A DNA stretch of 64,000 nucleotides from assembly GCF_001202035.1 (NCBI RefSeq), contig NZ_LGHT01000031.1, positions 62,001 to 126,000 of the forward strand. The letters run 5' to 3'. Source of the DNA: Pseudorhodobacter wandonensis. Lineage in GTDB: Bacteria; Pseudomonadota; Alphaproteobacteria; Rhodobacterales; Rhodobacteraceae. Below the pieces are notes generated by a model, which was not told the DNA's origin, made no database searches, and saw nothing but the letters and a program-made list of their open reading frames with translations. The position numbers and the translations under genes are program-made. Positions 33,450 through 43,655 of this stretch are shown here, in pieces; the first letter of the stretch is position 1; each line of letters starts with the position of its first letter.

Positions 33450-35561
33450 ATGCCAGATATGCTTTTAGAACTGTTTTCCGAGGAAATTCCGGCCCGTATG
33501 CAGGCCCGCGCGGCGGCTGATCTGAAAAAGCTGGTGACGGATGGCTTGGTTGAGGCCGGTCTTACCTATGCCTCGGCCGGTGCGTTTTCGACGCCGCGCC
33601 GGTTGGTGCTGTCGATTGAAGGGCTGCTGGCCGAAAGCAAACCCGTGCGCGAGGAACGCAAAGGCCCCAAGGCCGATGCGCCCGAGGCTGCCTTGCAGGG
33701 GTTTTTGCGATCTACCGGCCTGACGCGCGACCAACTTGAGCTACGCGACGATAAAAAGGGCCAGGTGTTCTTTGCGGTGCTGGAAAAGCCGGGCCGCGCC
33801 GCGCCTGAAATCATTGCCGAGGTGGTGGAATCCGCCATCCGCAACTTCCCTTGGCCGAAATCGATGCGCTGGGGGGCGGGATCTTTGCGTTGGGTACGCC
33901 CGCTGCATTCCATCCTGTGCGTGCTGTCGGATGAGGGCGGAAATGAGGTTGTGCCGATCACCGTCGATCACCTGACATCGGGGAACACGACCATGGGCCA
34001 CCGCTTTATGGCCCCCGCCCGCCTTACCGTGACCGGGTTTGAGGATTACACCGCCAAGCTGCGCCGCGCCTTTGTGATGCTGGATGCCGCCGAGCGTGAG
34101 GCCGCGATCTGGAATGACGCGCAAAATCAAGCCTTTGCGCAAGGGCTGGAAATTGTGCCGGATGCGGGGCTGCTGGCCGAGGTGGCAGGGCTGGTCGAAT
34201 GGCCCGTTGTGTTGATGGGTAAGATTGGCGAGGCGTTCTTGGGCCTGCCTGCGGAAGTGCTGCAAACCTCGATGCGTGAACATCAAAAGTTTTTCTCGGT
34301 CCGCAACCCCAAGACAGGGCGCATTGAGGGCTTTGTCACCGTCGCCAACCGCGAGACCACCGACCACGGTGCGACGATTTTGGCAGGCAATAACAAGGTG
34401 CTGTCGGCGCGTTTGTCGGATGCGAAATTCTTTTGGGAAAACGATCTGCGCACGGTGAAAACCGAAGGGCTAGAGGGCATGGGCAAAGGCCTTGCCTCGG
34501 TTACGTTTCACAACAAACTGGGCAGTCAGGCCGACCGCGTGACGCGGATTGAGGCGTTGGCCCGCGAAATCGCCCCCATGGTCGGTGCGAAACCCGATCT
34601 GGCGGCCGAGGCGGCGCGCATCTGCAAAGCCGATCTGCAATCGGCCATGGTCGGCGAATTCCCCGAGCTGCAAGGCCTGATGGGTCGCTACTACGCGGCG
34701 GCGGCAGGCCATAATGACGGCGTGCCCGAGGCCTGCGAGATGCATTACAAACCGCTGGGGCCGACCGATGACGTGCCATCGGCGCCCGTTTCCGTGGCGG
34801 TGGCGCTGGCCGATAAACTCGATACCCTGACAGGCTTCTGGGCGATTGATGAGAAACCGACAGGGTCGAAAGACCCCTATGCCCTGCGCCGTGCTGCACT
34901 GGGGGTTATTCGGTTGGTGCTGGGGAATGGGGTGAGAACGAGCATCTCGCACTTGGTACATAGTTCTATTCCAAATTTCGGATTGGAGATAGCGGCAAGT
35001 GACGACGAAGATGATTACACCAATCTTGATATTGGCTTGAACCTTCTAGCCTTCTTCCACGACCGCTTAAAAGTATTCCTCAAAGACGAAGGCATCCGGC
35101 ATGACATCATCGACGCCTGCATCGCGATGCCGGGCAATGATGACCTGACGCTGCTGGTCAACCGCGCCCGCGCGCTCAACGCTTTCATCACGTCCGAGGA
35201 TGGCACCAACCTTCTCCAAGGCTTCAAACGCGCCAACAACATCCTGACGCAGGCGGAAACCAAGGATGGCGTCGAATATTCCTACGGGGCCGACATCAAA
35301 TTCGCGGAAACCGATGCGGAACGCGCCCTGTTTGCGGCCCTCGACACCGCTGAATCCACCATCAAACCCGCAATGGAAGCCGAAGGTTTCGCCACAGCCA
35401 TGGCCGAACTCGCCAAACTCCGCGCCCCCATCGACGCGTTCTTTGACACCGTTCAGGTTAACGCCGATTCCGAGGTCATCCGCCGCAACCGCCTGAACCT
35501 GCTGCACCGCATCCGTGCGGCCTGTGCCCCTGTTGCCGACCTCACTAAAATCGAAGGCTAA
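33450..35561 (+). CDS. glyS: Glycyl-tRNA synthetase beta subunit
   Basis: GlyS provides tRNA binding and completes the alpha2-beta2 enzyme with GlyQ. The 703-residue protein starts MPDMLLELFSEEIPARMQ. It contains SMRWGAGSLRWVRPLHSILC, MREHQKFFSVRN, the HD-like region with LADKLDTLTGFWAI, KPTGSKDPYALRRAALGVIRL, and a C-terminal helical DALR-type anticodon-binding domain. The length is usual for the family. It begins 3 bases after the DUF6446 gene. Confidence 0.97.
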   Translation: MPDMLLELFSEEIPARMQARAAADLKKLVTDGLVEAGLTYASAGAFSTPRRLVLSIEGLLAESKPVREERKGPKADAPEAALQGFLRSTGLTRDQLELRDDKKGQVFFAVLEKPGRAAPEIIAEVVESAIRNFPWPKSMRWGAGSLRWVRPLHSILCVLSDEGGNEVVPITVDHLTSGNTTMGHRFMAPARLTVTGFEDYTAKLRRAFVMLDAAEREAAIWNDAQNQAFAQGLEIVPDAGLLAEVAGLVEWPVVLMGKIGEAFLGLPAEVLQTSMREHQKFFSVRNPKTGRIEGFVTVANRETTDHGATILAGNNKVLSARLSDAKFFWENDLRTVKTEGLEGMGKGLASVTFHNKLGSQADRVTRIEALAREIAPMVGAKPDLAAEAARICKADLQSAMVGEFPELQGLMGRYYAAAAGHNDGVPEACEMHYKPLGPTDDVPSAPVSVAVALADKLDTLTGFWAIDEKPTGSKDPYALRRAALGVIRLVLGNGVRTSISHLVHSSIPNFGLEIAASDDEDDYTNLDIGLNLLAFFHDRLKVFLKDEGIRHDIIDACIAMPGNDDLTLLVNRARALNAFITSEDGTNLLQGFKRANNILTQAETKDGVEYSYGADIKFAETDAERALFAALDTAESTIKPAMEAEGFATAMAELAKLRAPIDAFFDTVQVNADSEVIRRNRLNLLHRIRAACAPVADLTKIEG

Positions 35562-35587
35562 CAGCCAAACGGCTTTCTTTTCGGCTA

Positions 35588-35626
35588 AAATATCCCACGG
35601 GGGTCCGGGGGGGTGAAACCCCCGGC
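35588..35626. repeat. Intergenic repeat with GC hairpin, copy 7
   Basis: AAATATCCCACGGGGG (reverse core) is followed by an inverted repeat (35605-35613 with 35618-35625) made of G/C runs. It lies 27 bases after the glyS stop and may serve as its terminator. Confidence 0.6.
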
Positions 35627-35738
35627 TCTGCCCTTAGGTCCGGGGCCTCTTTCGGCTTTGGCAAACCAGTGCCACTGTAAAGCTTGCGTGAAAGGTCGAT
35701 ACAGGTATGCTGCGCCTGAACAGCACAGGATTGCCGCA

Positions 35739-38306
35739 GTGCAGAAACTCGACCCGATTACCGAATTCACCGAAATCACCCCGACAGCCGCGATTTCGGC
35801 GGCCACCTATGGTTGGCGCGCGAAATGCCTGCAAAGGTTGGTGCGGCTTGATATGCCGGTGCCACGTACTGTGGCCTTGCCTGCATCGGCGGTGCGGGGC
35901 ATTGCTTTGGGGCGGGCGTTGGATTGCGCCGGGGTGTTGGCGCATTTCGGCGATGCGCCTTTGGTCTCGGTACGTCCCAGCCCGGCCGAGCCGGAATGGG
36001 GCGGGCCCTCGACGGTGCTGAATATCGGGATGAACGCGGCCCGTCATGCCGATTTGGTCAAGACCCAGGGGCAAGCCGCCGCCGATGCGCTTTATCTTCG
36101 ATTTGTGCAAGGTTACGCGGTTCATGTGGCCCGTTTGGACCCCGACATGTTCGAAATTGCTGAACCTTCGGCACAGGCTTTGCGCGATGCCTTGCGCGCC
36201 TACCGCGATGAAATGGACGAGGACTTTCCCGAAGATCCGGCCAGACAATTGGCCGAGGTGCTGCGATCAATGGCCCGCGCGTGGGAGGGCACGTCGGCCC
36301 GCCTGTTGCGCCAATCCAAAGGCGCGCCTGAAAACGCGGCGCTGGGTCTTGTCGTGCAACAGATGGCGCAGGGTATCGGGCAAGGGGTTTCGGGCAGTGG
36401 CAGGATACAGTTTGTTGACCCCGTGACGGGCTTGGAACAGATTACGGGCCGTTACTTGGGGCAAAGCCAGGGCGGTGACATGAAAACGCGCGTGGCGGAT
36501 GCGATCTACCTGACGCGCGACCCGCGCGGGCCCTCGCTAGAAGACCTTGCGCCCGAGCTGTTCGAAAGCCTTGCCCGTCAAGGCTCGGCGTGTCGCGTTA
36601 AATTGCGCGAAGAGATGCAGATCGAATTTACCATTGATGACAGCAAGTTGGCGGTCATTGATGCGGTGCGCGTGCCAAGATCCAGCCGCGCGGGGCTGCG
36701 CATTGCGGTCGATCTGGCAAAAGAAGGCATTATCACGCGCGAAGAGGCGCTGTTGCGGGTCGAACCCCGCGCGCTGTCCGAGTTATTGCACCCGCAGGTC
36801 GATCCGCGGGCACCGCGCGATGTGGTTGTGCGCGGAATCGGGGCCAGTCCGGGCGCCGCCACGGGGCGGATTGTGTTTTCCTCGGCGGCAGCACAAGCCA
36901 GTGCTTCGCGCGGCGAGCCGTGTATCCTTGTGCGCCGCGAAACCGCGCCCGAAGATATTCGCGGCATGCATTCGGCGGTTGGGGTTTTGACCGAACGCGG
37001 CGGCATGACCAGCCATGCGGCGGTTATCGGGCGGGGTCTGGGCCTGCCGTGCATTGTGGGCGCGTCGGACCTGCGGTTTGACATGAAAGACCACAAGATC
37101 ACCACCAAGGCAGGGCGCAAATTTGTCGAAGGCGATGTGATTACGGTAGATGGCACCACAGGCGAAGTGCTGGCAGGCGCTGCCGAAATGCTGCCGCCTG
37201 CGCTGGACGACGCGTTCCGTACATTGCTGTCCTGGGCCGATGATGTGTGCGATATTGGCATTCGTGCCAATGCCGATACACCCGCCGATGCGCAAACTGC
37301 CCGCAATTTTGATGCGCAGGGTATCGGGTTGTGCCGCACCGAGCATATGTTCTTTGAAGAGGCGCGTTTGGTGGCCATGCGCGAGATGATCTTTGCCGAT
37401 ACATCGCAAGATCGCGCGGCGGCGCTGGCACGGCTTTTGCCTATGCAACGCGCTGATTTTGTGCAGCTTTTTGAAATCATGCAAGGTTTGCCTGTTTGCA
37501 TTCGGCTGTTTGATCCGCCTCTGCACGAGTTTCTGCCGCATTCACGCGAAGGCCTGCGCGAGCTGGCCGAGGCGCTGGACCGCCCGCTGTCTGACGTGAT
37601 GCGGCGGGCCGAGGCCTTGGCCGAATTTAACCCGATGTTGGGCATGCGCGGCGTGCGTTTGGGCATCGTGTTGCCCGAAATCTACGACATGCAAGCGCAG
37701 GCGATATTTGAGGCAGTGGTCGAGGTGGCGCGGCGCGGCGGTGCGATTGTGCCGGAAATCATGATCCCCTTGGTCTCTGCCAAGCGCGAGGTTGAACTGG
37801 TCAAACACCGCATTGATGCTGTGGCGAGCAATGTGCGTTCAGGCTCGGGAGTCGATTTCGCGTTCAAACTGGGGGTGATGGTTGAAACCCCGCGTGCGGC
37901 GTTGCGGGCGGGCGATATTGCCCAGCACGCGACCTTTCTGTCATTCGGTACCAATGATTTGACACAGATGACCTATGGCCTGTCGCGCGATGATGCGGGG
38001 CGGTTTATGAACACCTATGTGCAGCAAGGCGTCTATCCCGAAGATCCGTTCCACATTCTTGATGTTGAAGGCGTTGGGGAACTGCTGTTGATCGGCGCCG
38101 AACGTGGCCGCCAAACGCGCGAAAAGCTGACCCTGTCGATCTGCGGCGAGCATGGCGGCAACCCCGAATCAATTGCCTTTTGTCGCAAGGCGGGATTCGA
38201 CTATGTGTCGTGTTCACCCTATCGTGTTCCGCTTGCAAGGCTGTCTGCAGCGCATTTGGCCCTGATGGATCGGGAAACGGAAATTGATTTTGAATCAATG
38301 GATTAG
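35739..38306 (+). CDS. PPDK-like PEP-utilising protein with degenerate nucleotide-binding half
   Basis: The 855-residue protein aligns by eye over its length with pyruvate, phosphate dikinase. The swivelling domain is intact (His426 in GGMTSHAAVIGRGLG), as is the PEP/pyruvate barrel (GIGLCRTEHMFFEE, FGTNDLTQMTYGLSRDD, Cys802 in SICGEHGGNP). The N-terminal ATP-grasp half is not: the usual SVRSGA and PGMMDTVLNLG motifs read SVRPSPAEPEWGGPSTVLNIG (about 76-96), and the LQTR motif reads AVIDAVRVPRSS (about 304-315). It may use another phosphate source or be regulatory. The start is GTG at 35739 after an AGGA box. Confidence 0.8.
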   Translation: MQKLDPITEFTEITPTAAISAATYGWRAKCLQRLVRLDMPVPRTVALPASAVRGIALGRALDCAGVLAHFGDAPLVSVRPSPAEPEWGGPSTVLNIGMNAARHADLVKTQGQAAADALYLRFVQGYAVHVARLDPDMFEIAEPSAQALRDALRAYRDEMDEDFPEDPARQLAEVLRSMARAWEGTSARLLRQSKGAPENAALGLVVQQMAQGIGQGVSGSGRIQFVDPVTGLEQITGRYLGQSQGGDMKTRVADAIYLTRDPRGPSLEDLAPELFESLARQGSACRVKLREEMQIEFTIDDSKLAVIDAVRVPRSSRAGLRIAVDLAKEGIITREEALLRVEPRALSELLHPQVDPRAPRDVVVRGIGASPGAATGRIVFSSAAAQASASRGEPCILVRRETAPEDIRGMHSAVGVLTERGGMTSHAAVIGRGLGLPCIVGASDLRFDMKDHKITTKAGRKFVEGDVITVDGTTGEVLAGAAEMLPPALDDAFRTLLSWADDVCDIGIRANADTPADAQTARNFDAQGIGLCRTEHMFFEEARLVAMREMIFADTSQDRAAALARLLPMQRADFVQLFEIMQGLPVCIRLFDPPLHEFLPHSREGLRELAEALDRPLSDVMRRAEALAEFNPMLGMRGVRLGIVLPEIYDMQAQAIFEAVVEVARRGGAIVPEIMIPLVSAKREVELVKHRIDAVASNVRSGSGVDFAFKLGVMVETPRAALRAGDIAQHATFLSFGTNDLTQMTYGLSRDDAGRFMNTYVQQGVYPEDPFHILDVEGVGELLLIGAERGRQTREKLTLSICGEHGGNPESIAFCRKAGFDYVSCSPYRVPLARLSAAHLALMDRETEIDFESMD

Positions 38307-38496
38307 CGTGAATGGGCTGTTGGCGATGCTCCATTTTCCGCCTATAGATGTTGCAAAAATACAACATAGGATAGACTCGGCAGTATTTTTTCTCTAAGTG
38401 TCCGCTCGGTTAGCCAAGGGTGTCCAGTGAGTCGGGCACATGTTTGCAGGTATTTTTTGCAGCGGCGACCGAGTTGAAACGATAGGGACGACACCA

Positions 38497-39141
38497 ATGA
38501 ACGTGCGATTAAGCTGCTTGGGCGGAATGGCCTTTTTGATGGTTCTAGCTGGTGCTGCAACCGCTGAAACCTCGGTCAGCCGCTCAAACAACCCAACCGA
38601 AAAGCTTGGTTCACTGATCGGGGCGGAACAGCGCGCCCTGGGCGCATTGCCCGAAAATATGCTGGTTGATAAGCGTCCAAAGGGTGCGGCCGCCCGTGTC
38701 AGCTATGACCGGGGTTGGATTGCCGCGCAGCCCGGCGCAAAAGGTGGCGAGCAGTTCGCCTGTCTTGCCAAGGCGCTGTATTTTGAAGCGCGTGGCGAGT
38801 CGGTAAAGGGCCAGTTTGCCGTGGCCGAGGTTATTTTGAACCGCGTTGATAGCAACCGCTACCCGAATTCGGTTTGTGGCGTGGTTAATCAAGGCGCAGG
38901 CAGCGGCGGTGGTTGCCAGTTTTCCTTTGCTTGCGACGGCCATGCCGATACGATCCGCGAAAAGGCAGCTTATGCAAGCGTTGCCAAAGTGGCGCGGGCG
39001 ATGATGGACGGGGCGCCGCGCGCGCTGACCGGTGGTGCCACGCATTTCCACACAACCAATGTTCGGCCCAACTGGGCACGCCGCTTTCCCAATACGGCAA
39101 AGATCGGTAGCCATCTGTTCTACCGTCAGCCCTCGGCATAA
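38497..39141 (+). CDS. SleB/CwlJ-type cell wall hydrolase
   Basis: This secreted protein of 214 residues has a signal peptide (1-23, ending AATAE) and a C-terminal hydrolase domain of the SleB (Hydrolase_2) family. Features are CLAKALYFEARGESVKGQFAVAEVILNRV, with the putative catalytic glutamate in YFEARGE, SVCGVVNQG and the FSFACDG segment; HTTNVRPNWA lies near the end. Although SleB was first described as a spore cortex lytic enzyme, in non-sporulating bacteria the family acts on vegetative peptidoglycan. ATG at 38497 follows AGGGA. It is monocistronic, with 190 bases upstream showing no other gene. Confidence 0.87.
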   Translation: MNVRLSCLGGMAFLMVLAGAATAETSVSRSNNPTEKLGSLIGAEQRALGALPENMLVDKRPKGAAARVSYDRGWIAAQPGAKGGEQFACLAKALYFEARGESVKGQFAVAEVILNRVDSNRYPNSVCGVVNQGAGSGGGCQFSFACDGHADTIREKAAYASVAKVARAMMDGAPRALTGGATHFHTTNVRPNWARRFPNTAKIGSHLFYRQPSA

Positions 39142-39244
39142 GCCAAATATGTCGTGCCCTGCGGATGATGGGGCGCGATAAGACATAGCCGGGCGGAGGC
39201 TTGCGTGCTATTGCAGCCGTGACTTTCGCCACCAGAAGTGAGCT

Positions 39245-40132
39245 ATGACCTCTAACCCTGCCTTTGGACCCCTTGAAACGCGCGCCGCAGCGATGGCGCG
39301 CGGCTATGACCGTATTTCCGTGCGCGATTACGTGGTCGAGGTGGAAATCGGTGCCTTTGCGCAAGAGCGTGGCCTGCTGCAAAAGGTGCGGTTCAACATT
39401 GTGGTTGAGGTGGCTCCGGTGCCGCAGCCGTTGGATGATGATGTCGATCTGATCCTGTCCTATGACCGGCTGACAGAGGCGGTGACGCAAGAGCTGGGGG
39501 CCGAGCGCAACAACCTGTTGGAAACGCTGGCCGAGCGGGTGGCCCTGCGGATATTGCGCGAGCGGCAGGCGATGCGGGTTTTTGTGCGGATCGAAAAGAT
39601 CGACCGTGGCCCCTATGATCTTGGTGTTGAGATCATGCGCGACAAAGAGGCGGTTGAGGCAAGCGCGGATGACGCGGCGCCGCGCCCTCGGGTGGTCTTT
39701 GTTGCGCCTGCTGCCATGGGGCAACTGGCGGATTGGATTGCGGCGCTTGATACGCAAGTGCCGCTTATTCTGGCTGTTGGTGGCCTTGGCTTGCCTTTGC
39801 CGCAGGCGGCAACGCCCGAGGCGCAGCGCCGGATTGATCTGCTTGCGCTTGAGCAAGCAGCCTGGGCGCTGGCCAGTCAGGATGCGCGTTGTTATGTCGT
39901 TGCCACACGGACCGAGCTGGATTGGGCGCAAAAGAATGGCCAGATTAGCGTTTGGGCGCCCTCGCGCATGGTCATGGATGCGGTGAACGGGCCGCAGGGT
40001 GATGGGCTGGCGCTGGCGGTGTGGCTGGCCGAGCAATTGCAGGCGGTGGAACTGGTTGTCATCGGGGCTGCGGCGCCTGTTGCGGCTGTGCCGGTAACTG
40101 TGCCGGTGCGGGTGATGGGGGCAGGCAAATGA
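39245..40132 (+). CDS. folB: Dihydroneopterin aldolase with long C-terminal extension
   Basis: FolB cleaves dihydroneopterin to 6-hydroxymethyl-dihydropterin in folate synthesis. Residues about 22-130 form the aldolase tunnelling fold (RISVRDYVVEVEIGAFAQERG, LSYDRLTEAV, NLLETLAERVALRIL, RIEKIDRGPYDLGVEIMR). The family is normally about 120 residues; here about 155 more follow. They look like an alpha/beta domain (FVAPAAMGQLADWIAAL, LILAVGGLGLPL, CYVVATRTELDWA) I cannot name. The stop overlaps the folP start (ATGA), so the two are translationally coupled. Confidence 0.9.
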   Translation: MTSNPAFGPLETRAAAMARGYDRISVRDYVVEVEIGAFAQERGLLQKVRFNIVVEVAPVPQPLDDDVDLILSYDRLTEAVTQELGAERNNLLETLAERVALRILRERQAMRVFVRIEKIDRGPYDLGVEIMRDKEAVEASADDAAPRPRVVFVAPAAMGQLADWIAALDTQVPLILAVGGLGLPLPQAATPEAQRRIDLLALEQAAWALASQDARCYVVATRTELDWAQKNGQISVWAPSRMVMDAVNGPQGDGLALAVWLAEQLQAVELVVIGAAAPVAAVPVTVPVRVMGAGK

Positions 40133-41121
40133 CACGGCGCTATGGGGCTGTTCCGTGTTTCGGCGGGGGCGGGGTGCCTTTGGCGGGCAGCGCTTTCGTG
40201 CGTTTTCAGGCGGTTATGTCGTTTCAAGGCGCTGATGCCGTGCCATTGCACGAGGTGCCTGAAGCGGTATTGACCCGTTTGTCACAGCTGCGACCGCCGC
40301 TGTGCGGCTTGGCGCTGGACCGACCGCGCATCATGGGAATTTTGAACGTCACACCTGACAGCTTTTCGGATGGTGGCGATTTGGCGACGGTGCAGGCGGC
40401 GGTGGCGCGTGCGCAGGCCATGGCGGCCGATATTCTGGACATCGGTGGTGAGAGCACGCGCCCCGGTGCGCAAGCGGTTGGTGTTGCAGATGAAATCGCA
40501 CGTGTTGCGCCAGTGATCCGCGCGCTGCGCGATGCAGGTATTACGACCCCGATCAGCATTGACACGCGCAAAGCCGCTGTCGCCGAGGCGGCGCTGGATG
40601 CGGGTGCAGATATTGTGAATGATGTTTCCGCCTTTCGCTATGACCCCGAGCTTGCCGATCTGGTGGCGGAACGTGGCGTTCCGGTGTGCCTGATGCATTC
40701 CAAAGGCGACCCCGCGACGATGCAGGATGCGCCGCGCTATGATGATGTGGTGGCCGAGGTGCTGGACCATTTGGCCGAGCGGATGGCGTTTGCCGCCGCA
40801 CGCGGTATTGCGCGCGACCGGATGATCGTTGATCCCGGCATCGGTTTTGCGAAAACGCAGGCGCATAATCTGGCGCTGTTGGCGCATTTGCCATGGCTGC
40901 ATGATTTGGGCGTGGCGGTGTTGCTGGGGGCGTCACGCAAAAAGTTTATCGGCACGATTGGCGGGGCCGAGATGGCAAAAGACCGGATGTCGGGTTCTGT
41001 GGCTGTGGCGCTGCATGGGGCGGCGATGGGGGTGCAGATTTTGCGCGTGCATGACGTGGCTGAAACCGCGCAGGCGCTTGCGCTGTGGCAGGCGATCAAC
41101 GCGCCGGTTTGTGCTGGCTAA
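40129..41121 (+). CDS. folP: Dihydropteroate synthase
   Basis: FolP joins 6-hydroxymethyl-dihydropterin diphosphate with p-aminobenzoate and is the sulfonamide target. The 330-residue protein has an N-terminal extension of about 60 residues, then the TIM barrel: IMGILNVTPDSFSDGG, DIGGESTRPGA, SIDTRKAAVAEAAL, NDVSAF, DPGIGFAKTQAHNLALL and LLGASRKKFIG. The start at 40129 overlaps the folB stop. The 3' end overlaps the convergent EamA gene by 26 bases. Confidence 0.95.
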   Translation: MTRRYGAVPCFGGGGVPLAGSAFVRFQAVMSFQGADAVPLHEVPEAVLTRLSQLRPPLCGLALDRPRIMGILNVTPDSFSDGGDLATVQAAVARAQAMAADILDIGGESTRPGAQAVGVADEIARVAPVIRALRDAGITTPISIDTRKAAVAEAALDAGADIVNDVSAFRYDPELADLVAERGVPVCLMHSKGDPATMQDAPRYDDVVAEVLDHLAERMAFAAARGIARDRMIVDPGIGFAKTQAHNLALLAHLPWLHDLGVAVLLGASRKKFIGTIGGAEMAKDRMSGSVAVALHGAAMGVQILRVHDVAETAQALALWQAINAPVCAG

Positions 41122-41971
41122 GGGCCAAGCCGGTCAGAATAAACGCAAGGGCGGCAAAAAAGCGCAATGGCAGATCTTCGCCCAGGATGGTTGCGCCAAA
41201 TATCACCGACCAGACAGGAACCTGATAGCTGGTCAGGGTCATAAACCCAGAGCCGGCCGAGCGGATGACCAGCACGCGCAGCAAAGCGGCAAGCGCAGTG
41301 GGCACCAAGCCGAGCAGAATGATCGCGGTGCCGGATTCGGCGCCCGCCCAATGCGGCACGCCTTCCATCAGCAGCATCATCGGGATCAGTGGGACCGCGC
41401 CGATAACAAGCGAGGTTGCCGCAAGGGTGATCGGGTCGATCTTGGGGCAGCGGCGGGTCAGGATAGATGCAAAGGCATAGCAAAGCGCCGCCGCAATACA
41501 GGCCAGACGCGGCAAAACCAACGGCCCACCGCTAAGGATATCTGGCCCCAGCAAAATGATGGTGCCGATAAAGCCAAGGCCAAACCCCAGTGCCTTGTTG
41601 CGGTGCAGGGTTTCGCCCGCAAAGAAAAAAGCCAAGGGCAACACGAACAACGGCACAGCAGCCATTGAAAGCCCCGCAAATGCCGAGGGAACAAAGCTTT
41701 GCCCCCAGCTGAGCAGCGAAAAGGGGACGGCCGAAGATAGCAACCCGATCGGGACAAGGTAGGCCCAGAGCTTGCTATCGCGCGCGGGCAAAGGGCGTTT
41801 GAGGGCAATGGCGAGGCTGGTGAGTGCGACAGCGCACAGTACGACGCGGGCTGTTGCCACTGTGATCGGACCATAGCCGCGAAGGGCGAATGAGATCACC
41901 ATGAACGTGCCACCCCAGACCACGCCAAGGAAAAGTACAGAAATCCAGTCGCGGCGGGTGGGTGTTTGCAT
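41096..41971 (-). CDS. EamA/DMT-family transporter
   Basis: This membrane protein of 291 residues has ten predicted helices in two EamA repeats (about 10-140 and 150-288). Typical segments are FLGVVWGGTFMVISFALRG in the first helix and YQVPVWSVIFGATILGEDLP in the second repeat. Transport of an amino acid or metabolite out of the cell is the usual role, but the substrate is unknown. It lies downstream of ilvC on the same strand but is separated by a strong terminator. It overlaps the end of folP on the other strand. Confidence 0.85.
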   Translation of the reverse strand: MQTPTRRDWISVLFLGVVWGGTFMVISFALRGYGPITVATARVVLCAVALTSLAIALKRPLPARDSKLWAYLVPIGLLSSAVPFSLLSWGQSFVPSAFAGLSMAAVPLFVLPLAFFFAGETLHRNKALGFGLGFIGTIILLGPDILSGGPLVLPRLACIAAALCYAFASILTRRCPKIDPITLAATSLVIGAVPLIPMMLLMEGVPHWAGAESGTAIILLGLVPTALAALLRVLVIRSAGSGFMTLTSYQVPVWSVIFGATILGEDLPLRFFAALAFILTGLALSQHKPAR

Positions 41972-41992
41972 TGTATAAGTCTCTATCGAAAA

Positions 41993-42012
41993 GGGGGGCC
42001 AAATGGCCCCCC
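41993..42012 (-). terminator. Intrinsic terminator of ilvC
   Basis: GGGGGGCC (41993-42000) and GGCCCCCC (42005-42012) form a perfect 8-bp stem with the loop AAAT. On the minus strand CCTTTTCG follows the stem, giving a T-run. It is 23 bases after the ilvC stop. Confidence 0.85.
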
Positions 42013-42034
42013 AAAAGTTCGAATAGTGTAAGCC

Positions 42035-43176
<1,142 letters not shown>

Positions 43177-43196
43177 TACCGGAATATGAAAAATTC

Positions 43197-43655
43197 ATGC
43201 AAATAGACGATACCGACCGCCGCATCTTACGCCATTTTCTGGCCGATCCCGCCTTGGCCAATGCGCAATTGGCCGAGCGGGCAGGGGTGACGGTTGCCAC
43301 TTGCTGGCGGCGACTGGAAAAGATGCAAGAGGCGGGGCTGATTGCAGCACCCGTCGCCATTATCAACTGGCGGGCCTTGGGCTATGAGGTCGAGGTTTCC
43401 TTGCGCTTTAACCTTGATAAAACCGAGCCCCGCGCCTTTGACGAGTTTCTGGCTGCGGCGCGCGACGTGCCGGAAGTCATTGGAATTGAAACTTTTTTAG
43501 GCCGCGTGGATGTGCGCCTGAACGTGATTGCCCGCGATATGGCGCAATATCAGGACATCTATCGCAAGCGCATTTTAACCCTGCCACATATCGCCGATAT
43601 TGAGGCCTTGATGCTGATAGCGACCATAAAAGACGAAAGTGCCTTGCCACTATGA
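43197..43655 (+). CDS. Lrp/AsnC-family transcriptional regulator (first of pair)
   Basis: This DNA-binding protein of 152 residues has an N-terminal winged helix-turn-helix (about 3-60, LAERAGVTVATCWRRLEKMQEAGLI) and a C-terminal RAM/AsnC ligand domain (about 65-145). Members bind amino acids and form octamers that wrap DNA. I chose ATG at 43197 (MQIDDTDRRIL), the normal Lrp N-terminus, over an in-frame ATG 51 bases upstream. Its stop overlaps the start of the second regulator gene. The divergent ilvC suggests that branched-chain amino acid status is a candidate signal. Confidence 0.9.
   Translation: MQIDDTDRRILRHFLADPALANAQLAERAGVTVATCWRRLEKMQEAGLIAAPVAIINWRALGYEVEVSLRFNLDKTEPRAFDEFLAAARDVPEVIGIETFLGRVDVRLNVIARDMAQYQDIYRKRILTLPHIADIEALMLIATIKDESALPL

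Noticed and set aside
41096-41121. Overlap of folP and EamA genes as an antisense regulatory device
   Set aside because: A 26-base tail-to-tail overlap is common in compact genomes and nothing else suggests regulation.
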